From positions 1 to 8,746 of the forward strand of contig JAJYBX010000055.1 of NCBI GenBank assembly GCA_021778785.1: a stretch of 8,746 nucleotides of DNA, in the 5' to 3' direction. The notes below the pieces were generated by a model. That model was not told the DNA's origin, searched no databases, and saw only the letters and a list, made by a program, of their open reading frames with translations. This document shows, one piece after another, positions 1 through 6,284 of the stretch. This DNA is from Acidobacteriota bacterium (GTDB taxonomy: Bacteria > Acidobacteriota > Holophagae > Holophagales > Holophagaceae). The translations under genes were made by a program, and so were the position numbers. Position 1 is the stretch's first letter, and the number at the start of each line of letters is the position of its first letter.

Positions 1-1041
1 CGCGGCCTTGGCTTCCGGCGCCTCGGGGATCTCCTCCTGGTTGTCCAGCAGGCGGAAGATGCGCTCACTGGAGGCCAGGGCCGTCTGCATCACGTTGTAG
101 CGCTCCGCCAGTTCCCGGATGGGCCGGAAGAACCGCGCGGACTGCTGGATGAAGGCGAAGAGGAGGCCCCAGGTGATGGCGCCGGCCTTGAGCTTGAAGC
201 CCGCGTAGAAGATCAGCGCCGCCAGCGTGCCCGAGGTGATGAACTCCACCACGGGGAAGAACACGGCGTAGGCGAAGATCGTGCGGAGGAAGGCGTCGAG
301 GTAGTCCTGGTTCAGCCGCTTGAATTCCCCCTCGCTGCGGGCCTCCTGGGCGTTCACCTGCACCAGGCCCATGCCGGAGATCTGCTCCTGCAGGTAGGCG
401 TTGATGGCCGCGTAGCGCCGCTGGGTCTCCCGGAAGGCCTCGCCGGCCCGCCGCCGGAAGATCTCCGTGGCCGCCAGGAGGAAGGGCAGGATGCCCAGGG
501 CGACGAGGGCCATGCTGGGGCTCGTCCAGAACATCCAGCCCACGATGGCCAGGAGGGACATGGCGTCGCCCACGATGGCCACGAAGCCCGAGGCGAACAT
601 CTCGTTCAGGTTCTGCACGTCGCTGGTGACCCGGGTCATCAGGCGGCCCACGGGGTTGCGGTGGAAGAAGTGGGTGCTGCGGCCCATGAGGTGGGTGAAG
701 AGCTGGACCCGCAGGTCCACCATGGCCTTCTGGCCCACCCAGGCCAGCAGGTAGTAGCGCAGGAAGCTGACGATGAAGCCGCCCACCAGCACGCCGACGA
801 AGCCCGCCAGCAGCGGGGCGGCGCCGCGCAGGCTGCCGTGGTCCATGAAGCGGTTGATGAGCCGGAGGGTGAGCTCCGAGGGCATGACCTCGAGGAAGGC
901 GCCGGTGGCCATGAGCAGCAGCAACGCCACGAGGGCGGGCCAGTAGGGCCGGATGTAGCCCGTCAGCCGCCAGAGGAGCGCATGGCGCAGGGGACGCTGG
1001 TCCACCTGGTCCGGCTGGAAGAAGGCTTCCTGTTCCGACAT
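1..1041 (-). CDS. ABC exporter, N-terminal membrane domain (partial, runs off left edge)
   Basis: This is the N-terminal half of a type I ABC exporter (MsbA/LmrA/YheI-like half transporter), which would pump an unknown substrate across the inner membrane using ATP. Translation from the ATG at 1041 gives 347 codons that stay open to base 1. A short polar N-terminus is followed by TM1 at about residues 35-55 (PYWPALVALLLLMATG) and TM2 at about 77-100. The cytoplasmic signature FFHRNPVGRLMTRVTSDV lies at 125-142, and further membrane segments fall at about 150-195 and 255-300. The stretch ends with SSERIFRLLDN near 337, the usual linker into the ATPase domain. Walker A, the signature motif and Walker B must lie left of the window, so ATPase competence cannot be judged. 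A GGGAG sits 9 bases before the ATG. The gene is divergent from the M28 peptidase gene with a 91-base spacer. Substrate class cannot be read from this half. Confidence 0.93.
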   Translation of the reverse strand, partial: MSEQEAFFQPDQVDQRPLRHALLWRLTGYIRPYWPALVALLLLMATGAFLEVMPSELTLRLINRFMDHGSLRGAAPLLAGFVGVLVGGFIVSFLRYYLLAWVGQKAMVDLRVQLFTHLMGRSTHFFHRNPVGRLMTRVTSDVQNLNEMFASGFVAIVGDAMSLLAIVGWMFWTSPSMALVALGILPFLLAATEIFRRRAGEAFRETQRRYAAINAYLQEQISGMGLVQVNAQEARSEGEFKRLNQDYLDAFLRTIFAYAVFFPVVEFITSGTLAALIFYAGFKLKAGAITWGLLFAFIQQSARFFRPIRELAERYNVMQTALASSERIFRLLDNQEEIPEAPEAKAA

Positions 1042-1105
1042 GGGGCCATTCTCCCACAGGCCCGGCCCCCTGCGGTCCCCCCAGGACGGATCCGCCCCGC
1101 GCCGG

Positions 1106-1111
1106 TAAAGT
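1106..1111 (+). promoter_or_regulatory. Possible -10 element for the rightward operon
   Basis: TAAAGT matches the sigma-70 -10 consensus at four of six positions, including the key A2 and T6, and lies about 22 bases before the M28 start codon. It is the only AT-rich patch in an otherwise GC-rich 91-base divergent spacer (1042-1132). I see no convincing -35 hexamer 16-18 bases upstream, so this is a weak call. Nothing else recognisable (operator, riboswitch) is visible in the spacer. Confidence 0.25.
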
Positions 1112-1121
1112 ACAGGAACGC

Positions 1122-1127
1122 AAGGAG
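1122..1127 (+). promoter_or_regulatory. Shine-Dalgarno site fixing the M28 peptidase start
   Basis: AAGGAG lies 5 bases before the ATG at 1133. The alternative GTG at 1127 uses the last G of this motif, so it cannot be served by it. This settles the start at 1133. Confidence 0.8.
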
Positions 1128-1132
1128 TGGCC

Positions 1133-2899
1133 ATGCGCCCCTGGACATCCGTGGTGTTCATCCCCGCCCTGTCGGCGCTCCTGGCGGGCCAGGTGCCTGC
1201 GGACGCCCCCGCCCGGGTGGAGGCCCGGCTCCGCAGGGACGTCGAATACCTGGCCTCCCCCGGCCTGAAGGGACGGGGCAACGGCTACCCGGAGCTGGAC
1301 AGGGCGGCGGCCCGCGTGGCGGGCGAACTGAAGGCCCTGGGACTCCGGGCCACCGTCCAGCGCTTCCCCTTCGTGGCCCGGGTCGTCCGCGTGAAGGCCG
1401 GGGCCCAGCTGGCCAAGGGCGAGGACCGCCACCCCCTCGTCTGGGGGAAGGACGTCGAGGCCTACGGCTTCAGCTCGGATGCCGGATTCAGCAACAAGCC
1501 CCTGGCCTTCGTGGGCTACGGCCTCCAGGTTCCCGGAGGCTACGACGACCTGGCGGGCATCGACCTGAAGGACCACGTGGCGGTCATCGCCCGGACGGTG
1601 CCCGACCTCCCGGCCTTCGCGCACCTGGCGCGGGGCGACCGCAGCCTCGTCGCGCGGATCAAGCGGCTGGAGGCCGCCAAGGCGGAGGCGGTGATCGTGC
1701 TGGAGGACGGCCCCCTGCATCCGCCCCAGCGCGAGGAGGGCCCCGCCAAGCTGGATCTTCCCGTGCTGGCCATGACACCCGCGGCCCTGGCGCCGGCCTG
1801 CGACGACCTCGCCGCCCGCCTCCAGAAGATCCGCGAGACCGGCCAGCCCCAGAGCCGGGACTACATCTACGCGCCCTGGAGCACCCTGACCCTGGATCTG
1901 GCCCTGCGGCGCATCGAGGCGAAGGTGCCGAACGTCGTGGCGGTCCTCCCCGGCCGGGATCCGAAGCTGCGCGGGGAATACATCGCCCTCGGCGCCCACA
2001 TGGACCACCTCGGGCTCGGGGAGCGCCACAGCCTGGGCGGCGCATCCGCCCGGGGCGAGGTGCATCCCGGCGCCGACGACAACGCCTCGGGCACGGCCCT
2101 GGTCCTCGAGCTGGCCCGGGAGCTGAAGCGGGCCCGGCCCCGCCGGTCCATCCTGCTCATGGCCTACGGCGGCGAGGAGGAGGGCCTGCTGGGATCCCAG
2201 TACTGGGTGCAGCACCCGACGCAGCCCCTGGCCTCCGTGAAGTTCATGGTCAACTTCGACATGGTGGGCCGCCTGGATCCCAAGGCCCCGCGCCTGATGA
2301 TGGGCGGGCTCGGCGCGCCGAAATCCGCCGTGGAGGCCGCGGAGAAGCTGGCGCCGAAGTCCTTCGCCATCACCGCCGACATCGGCGCGGCCGTGGGCGG
2401 CTCCGACCACATGAGCTTCGCCCAGGCGAAGATCCCCACCTTCTTCTTCTTCACCGGCCTGCACGGCGACTACCACCGGCCCACCGACACGGCGGACCAC
2501 ATCGACTATGCCGGCCTGGCCCAGCTGGCCGCCTACGGACGGGCAGTCGTCCTCCAGCTCGCCGACGGGACGGCGGTGCCGGCCTTCGACCCCGAGACGG
2601 CGAAGATCCCCTCGAAGGGGAACGGCGGGCCCATGCGCATCGCCTTCGGGTCCATCCCGGACTATGCGGACAATGCCAAGGGCTTCCGGATCAACGGCGT
2701 CTCGAAGGGCTCCACGGCGGAGGCCATCGGGCTCCAGGCCGGCGACATCCTCACGCAGTTCGGGGACCGGCCCATCAAGGACATCTACGACTTCATGGGC
2801 GCCCTGGGCGCCTACAAGCCCGGCGACAAGGCCATCATCCACTGGCTGCGCGGCGACCGGCCCATGCAGGCCGAGGCCACCCTCCGGGGGAGGGACTGA
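1133..2899 (+). CDS. Exported M28-family zinc aminopeptidase with PA and PDZ domains
   Basis: The product is a secreted or periplasmic co-catalytic two-zinc peptidase, probably an aminopeptidase trimming peptides outside the inner membrane. From the ATG at 1133 it has 588 residues. An N-terminal signal peptide (MRPWTSVVFIPALSALLAGQ) has a likely cleavage after ADA near residue 25. A PA-like insert spans about 110-215. The M28 core carries the full ligand set: H289-x-D291 (AHMDHLGLG), D315/D316 in GADDNASG, the catalytic/metal pair E348-E349 in GGEEEGLLGS, D376 in FDMVGR and H448 in GDYHRPTDT. A C-terminal PDZ domain covers about 500-585 (GLQAGDILTQFGDRPI at 533-548). The PDZ domain may bind substrate C-termini or a partner, which is inference. 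The start is set by AAGGAG at 1122. It is the first gene of the rightward operon, with aroB starting one base after its stop. Family assignment is firm; the natural substrate is unknown. Confidence 0.94.
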   Translation: MRPWTSVVFIPALSALLAGQVPADAPARVEARLRRDVEYLASPGLKGRGNGYPELDRAAARVAGELKALGLRATVQRFPFVARVVRVKAGAQLAKGEDRHPLVWGKDVEAYGFSSDAGFSNKPLAFVGYGLQVPGGYDDLAGIDLKDHVAVIARTVPDLPAFAHLARGDRSLVARIKRLEAAKAEAVIVLEDGPLHPPQREEGPAKLDLPVLAMTPAALAPACDDLAARLQKIRETGQPQSRDYIYAPWSTLTLDLALRRIEAKVPNVVAVLPGRDPKLRGEYIALGAHMDHLGLGERHSLGGASARGEVHPGADDNASGTALVLELARELKRARPRRSILLMAYGGEEEGLLGSQYWVQHPTQPLASVKFMVNFDMVGRLDPKAPRLMMGGLGAPKSAVEAAEKLAPKSFAITADIGAAVGGSDHMSFAQAKIPTFFFFTGLHGDYHRPTDTADHIDYAGLAQLAAYGRAVVLQLADGTAVPAFDPETAKIPSKGNGGPMRIAFGSIPDYADNAKGFRINGVSKGSTAEAIGLQAGDILTQFGDRPIKDIYDFMGALGAYKPGDKAIIHWLRGDRPMQAEATLRGRD

Positions 2900-2900
2900 C

Positions 2901-3965
2901 GTGCGACTGGCCACGCCCTCCGGTTTCGCCACCGAGGTCTTCATCCAGGAGGCCCCGGACGCCGCCCTCCTGCCCGAGGGACCCTGGACCCTGGTGGGGG
3001 ACGAGCAGCTGCGGGACGCCTGGCGGGAGGCCGGCATGCCCGAACCCGCCCACGCCCTGTGGGTGCCGGTGACCGAGGAGGAGAAGAAGCTGCGGACGGT
3101 GATCCCGTGGCTCGAACACTGGGCCCGGGTGCCCCTCCACCGCGAGGCCACTGTGGTGGCGCTGGGCGGCGGCGTCCTGACGGACCTCGCGGGCCTGGGG
3201 GCGGCGATCTACCTGCGGGGCGTGGCCTGGCAGGCCTGGCCCACCACCCTGCTCGCCATGGCGGACGCGGGGCTCGGTGGCAAGACCGGCGCGGACCTGG
3301 CCGCGGGGAAGAACCTCGTGGGGGCCTTCCATGCGCCCCGCCGCCTGGTGGCCTGCACGGCCTTCCTGGCGGGCCTGCCACCGCGCCATCTGGAGAACGG
3401 CCGCTGGGAGCTGGTGAAGACTGCGCTGATCCAGGGCGAGCTGGGCTGGGCCACCGAGATGCTGCAGGAGGGCCCCGTCAAGCAGGGCTGGGTGGAACGG
3501 GCCCTGTCGTACAAGGCCGCCGTGGTCCATCGCGATCCCCGGGAATCCGGCGAGCGGCGCCTGCTGAACCTGGGCCATACCCTCGGCCACGCGCTGGAGG
3601 CGGCCTCGGGCTATCAGCTGCTCCACGGCGAGGCCGTGGGCCTGGGCCTGCTGGCCTCCTGCCTCATGGTGGAGGACCTGGACCTGAAGCCCTTCCCCAC
3701 AGAGTTCCTGGATCTGCTGGCGCAGCGCCTGGCGCCTTTGGCCCCGCTGGTGGCGCCCTGGTCCGAATGCCTGCCGCTCCTCCACCGGGACAAGAAGGCC
3801 CGCGCCGCGGCCCACAGCACCGAGGACCACCCCGCCACCGAAATCCACTGCATCCTTCCCAGGGCCTCGGAACCCGCCATCCAGCGGATCCTGCCCCCCG
3901 AGGCCTGGGCCGGTCCCCATGCCCGCCTGATCCAGCTCCTTGCCCGAGAGGCCGCCCGTGCGTGA
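2901..3965 (+). CDS. aroB: 3-dehydroquinate synthase
   Basis: This enzyme converts DAHP to 3-dehydroquinate, the second step of the shikimate pathway, in the cytoplasm using NAD+ and a divalent metal. The 354-residue product starts at a GTG with a GGGAGG about 7 bases upstream and is close to the usual AroB length of about 360. Visible motifs are the NAD-binding GGGVLTDLAG (89-98), YLRG followed by PTTLLAMADAGLGGKTG, the GKN of the active site, metal ligands E170 (WELVK), H226 (LNLGHTLGHALEA) and H242 (HGEAVGLG), and the late DKK. The H226-H242 spacing of 16 matches characterised enzymes. The first two ligands are only 56 residues apart, a few fewer than in E. coli AroB as I recall it, and Trp replaces the usual Ala before E170. 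A sugar-phosphate cyclase relative is the alternative, but the motifs favour DHQS. The gene sits one base after the peptidase gene and overlaps the TPR gene by 8 bases, so translation is probably coupled. Confidence 0.92.
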   Translation: MRLATPSGFATEVFIQEAPDAALLPEGPWTLVGDEQLRDAWREAGMPEPAHALWVPVTEEEKKLRTVIPWLEHWARVPLHREATVVALGGGVLTDLAGLGAAIYLRGVAWQAWPTTLLAMADAGLGGKTGADLAAGKNLVGAFHAPRRLVACTAFLAGLPPRHLENGRWELVKTALIQGELGWATEMLQEGPVKQGWVERALSYKAAVVHRDPRESGERRLLNLGHTLGHALEAASGYQLLHGEAVGLGLLASCLMVEDLDLKPFPTEFLDLLAQRLAPLAPLVAPWSECLPLLHRDKKARAAAHSTEDHPATEIHCILPRASEPAIQRILPPEAWAGPHARLIQLLAREAARA

Positions 3966-5808
3966 TCCCCGAACCCTGATCCTGGCCGGCCTGCTCGTGC
4001 CGCCCCTCCTGGCCGCGCCGCCGCAGGTGGATGTCCGCGCCCTCATGCTCGAGGCCCGGGCCCTCCAGCTCCGGGGGGGCGGCACCGATCCCGAGGCCGC
4101 CGCCGCCCTCTACCGCCGCGTGGTGGCCCTGGTGCCGAAGAGCGCCGAGGCCCGGTTGCGCCTCTCCGAGGCCCTGCAGGAGTCCCGGGATCTGGACGGC
4201 GCCCTGGCCCCCGCGCAGAAGGCCGTGGAGCTGGCGCCCCAGAACGGCGAGGCCCGGGCCCACCTGGCCCTGCTGCAGGTGCAGCGCGCCCAGAAGGACG
4301 CCGCCCTGATGCCGGAGGCGAGGACGGATCTGGAGGCGGCCGCCGCCCTGCTGCCGCAGGATCCGGAAGTGTGGGCGCGCCTCGGTGAGGTTTCCGAGCA
4401 GCTCCACGACGACCCCGCGGCCCTGCGCGCGTGGCTCCGCCTCGGCCGCCTGCGGCCTTCCTTCACGCCGGCCTGGGAGCGGGCCTACCTCCAGGCGGTG
4501 GCGACGCACAACTATGCCGGGAAGCGGGAGGCGGTGCTGGCGCTCAACGCCCACCACCCGGACGAGCGCCAGCTCCGCATGCTCGAGGATCTCGCCCGCG
4601 AGCAGATCCAGGCCGGCTTCCTGGCCCACGCCGAGGAGAGCTTCCTGCTGCTGGCCAGGCATCTCCCGCAGGAACCCGCCCTCTGGGAGAACATCTCCCT
4701 CGTGCGGCTGCAGACGTCGCGCTTCGCCGAGGCCCTGGACAGCCTGGGCCGCGCCGAGGCCCTGAAGCCCAGCCCCCGCATCAGCTTCAACATGGCCATG
4801 GCCCTCATGAACCTGGGCCGGTTCGCCGAGGCCGAGACCCGTCTCAAGGTCCTCGTGGAGGCCCCCGCAGACCAGGGGCCCGTGTCGGACGGGGCGCAGG
4901 CCCTCTATGCCGAGTCGCTCCTGCTCCAGGGCAAGGGCGCGGCACTGCTGGCGTACGTGAAGCGCCACCCCCCCCGCGGGCAGGTGGCCGGGGAGATGCA
5001 GGTGTTCATCTGCCAGGCGCACATCAGCCTGAACGACTGGAAGGCGGCCCTGGAGGCCATCCAGGACGGCATCCAGCGCTTCCCGAAGGTGGCCTTCTTC
5101 GCGCAGGCGGCCACGCTGCCCTCGAAGTACCTCGAGTATTCCTTCTTCTCGCGGAAGGAGGCGCGCTCCTCCCTCGAACAGCTCCACAAGGAGGGCATGG
5201 CCGCCCTCTGGTCCGAATTCCGGCGCTGGGACAAGTGCCTGGAGGCCATCCAGCAGGCCCGGGCCCTCGGCCCCGTGCGCAGCGTGGACATCCTCCTCAT
5301 GCAGAGCTCGGCCCTCGAGCAGCTCGACCGGCCCCTGGATGCCCTGAAGGTCCTGCGCGAGGCCCAGGCGATGGCGCCCACCAACTCCATGGTGCAGAAC
5401 AACCTGGGCTACCTGCTCCTGGAGCAGGACCAGGACCTGCCCGAGGCGGCCTCCCTGATCGAGGCCAGCGCCAAGGCCACGCCCGACAATGGCAACGTGG
5501 TGGACAGCCTGGGCTGGGCGCAATTCAAGCTGGGCAAGCTGGCCGAGGCCGAGGCCACCCTGCGCCGGGCGGCGGGGCTCAGCCCCTTCAGCCCGGAGGT
5601 CCGCAGGCACCTGGGCGAGGTGCTGCTCAAGCAGGGCAAGCTGGAGGAGGCCGCCGAGCAGTGGGAGCGGGCCCTGGCCTTCGTCTTCCCCGACCGTCAG
5701 GACCTGGAGAAGCGCCTCGGCGACCTGCGCCTGCGCATCGCCAAGGATCAGGCCCAGAAAGTGGCGGAACCCGCGCCCGCCGCGGAGGACGACGAGGAGG
5801 CCCCGTGA
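3958..5808 (+). CDS. Exported tetratricopeptide-repeat protein, LolB-partner-like
   Basis: The product is a 616-residue TPR superhelix protein, probably periplasmic or membrane-attached, acting as a protein-binding scaffold; its partner is unknown. The GTG at 3958 is preferred because GAGAGG (3946-3951) lies 6 bases before it and because translation then begins directly with a signal peptide (MRDPRTLILAGLLVPPLLAA). An in-frame TTG at 3940 lacks such a site. TPR-like repeats appear at about 45-112, 135-170 and 245-300. The best three are consecutive near the C-terminus, at about 475-508 (NNLGY at 481), 510-543 (DSLGW at 516) and 545-578 (HLGEV at 551). The tail is acidic (EDDEEAP). The NxLGY...DSLGW...HLGEVL pattern is the one I associate with TPR proteins encoded beside lolB in proteobacteria. 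The gene overlaps aroB by 8 bases and the next gene by 4, indicating one transcript. The TPR call is firm; the function is inferred. Confidence 0.88.
   Translation: MRDPRTLILAGLLVPPLLAAPPQVDVRALMLEARALQLRGGGTDPEAAAALYRRVVALVPKSAEARLRLSEALQESRDLDGALAPAQKAVELAPQNGEARAHLALLQVQRAQKDAALMPEARTDLEAAAALLPQDPEVWARLGEVSEQLHDDPAALRAWLRLGRLRPSFTPAWERAYLQAVATHNYAGKREAVLALNAHHPDERQLRMLEDLAREQIQAGFLAHAEESFLLLARHLPQEPALWENISLVRLQTSRFAEALDSLGRAEALKPSPRISFNMAMALMNLGRFAEAETRLKVLVEAPADQGPVSDGAQALYAESLLLQGKGAALLAYVKRHPPRGQVAGEMQVFICQAHISLNDWKAALEAIQDGIQRFPKVAFFAQAATLPSKYLEYSFFSRKEARSSLEQLHKEGMAALWSEFRRWDKCLEAIQQARALGPVRSVDILLMQSSALEQLDRPLDALKVLREAQAMAPTNSMVQNNLGYLLLEQDQDLPEAASLIEASAKATPDNGNVVDSLGWAQFKLGKLAEAEATLRRAAGLSPFSPEVRRHLGEVLLKQGKLEEAAEQWERALAFVFPDRQDLEKRLGDLRLRIAKDQAQKVAEPAPAAEDDEEAP
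4073..4079 (+). repeat. Homopolymer tract G7 in the TPR gene
   Basis: Seven consecutive G residues lie within the coding sequence near the signal-peptide end of the TPR gene. The reading frame continues intact through the tract. Confidence 0.9.
4968..4975 (+). repeat. Homopolymer tract C8 in the TPR gene
   Basis: Eight consecutive C residues encode part of His-Pro-Pro-Arg in the middle of the TPR protein. The frame is intact as sequenced. Confidence 0.9.
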
Positions 5809-6281
5809 TCCCGCTCTTCCAGACCGTTCCCGCGCAGACCGCGCCCGCCCCGGCCGTCCCCGTGGCGCCCGTGCGGGCCCAGTACGGCTGGGGCTACGAG
5901 GGCCCCGAGGGCGAAGGCACGGGCACCCTCAGCGTGTTCGTGGATGCCGCCACCGGGAAGCTCATCCTTGAGCTGCACGGCCTCGGCGAGCGGCTGCTCC
6001 TGCTGGAGGGCGACCGTGCCTCCGGCTACCGGGTGCAGGTCCCCCGCCAGAAGCTGGACCAACGGGCCCTCACGCTGGCTGGCCTGCCGTTGCCCTTCCT
6101 GCCCGAAGTGGCCAGCCCCGAGGCCCTGCTGAAGCTCCTCCGCACCGGCGAAGGCGCCGGCGTCACCGTCACGAAGCGGGACGCCCAGGGCCCCGTGAAG
6201 CTCCACTGGAAGGGCGAGGACCCGAAGGGGCGCCTGGAGCAGGTGTGGCTGGACCGGAAGCGGTGGGAGGACCCGAAGTAG
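5805..6281 (+). CDS. Small LolB/DUF4292-like protein without signal peptide
   Basis: The product is a 158-residue protein of uncertain function. Translation starts at a GTG overlapping the TPR stop codon (GTGA), with AGGAGG (5795-5800) only 4 bases upstream, so coupling to the TPR gene is likely. After an Ala/Pro/Val-rich N-terminus of about 25 residues, the chain reads as alternating beta strands: GTGTLSVFVDAATGKLILEL, then GERLLLLEGD, a central PEALLKLL helix, and VKLHWKGEDPKGRLEQVWLD. This layout is what I associate with LolB and DUF4292 lipoprotein-carrier-like proteins, and the position right after a TPR gene fits. The protein has no cysteine at all, hence no lipobox. The N-terminus has no basic residue before R24 and no long hydrophobic core. 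Upstream codons in this frame show no missed signal peptide. It could also be an unrelated cytoplasmic beta protein. I am sure of the gene and tentative about the family. Confidence 0.78.
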   Translation: MIPLFQTVPAQTAPAPAVPVAPVRAQYGWGYEGPEGEGTGTLSVFVDAATGKLILELHGLGERLLLLEGDRASGYRVQVPRQKLDQRALTLAGLPLPFLPEVASPEALLKLLRTGEGAGVTVTKRDAQGPVKLHWKGEDPKGRLEQVWLDRKRWEDPK

Positions 6282-6284
6282 CGC

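Noticed and set aside
1127..1132. GTG start two codons upstream for the M28 peptidase
   Set aside because: The GTG begins with the last G of the AAGGAG ribosome site that serves the ATG at 1133.
963..1148. Small 61-residue minus-strand frame across the divergent spacer
   Set aside because: It overlaps the start of the ABC gene out of frame and the M28 start region, and it shows no supported function.
661..3072. An 803-residue open frame on the plus strand
   Set aside because: It is a shifted-frame shadow of the M28 gene with low-complexity Arg/Gly/Pro content, while the other frame carries all M28 catalytic motifs.
65..3151. A 1028-residue open frame on the minus strand
   Set aside because: It lies antisense to the M28 gene and out of frame with the ABC gene. 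Its composition is Gly/Arg/His/Pro-rich with no recognisable domain, which is the expected artefact of GC-rich third positions.
3940..3957. TTG start for the TPR protein
   Set aside because: The GAGAGG at 3946-3951 fits the GTG at 3958, which also gives a signal peptide beginning at once.
2901..3965. aroB homologue as a marker of a natural-product cluster (sugar-phosphate cyclase type)
   Set aside because: The DHQS motifs are near-canonical and no neighbouring gene looks biosynthetic.
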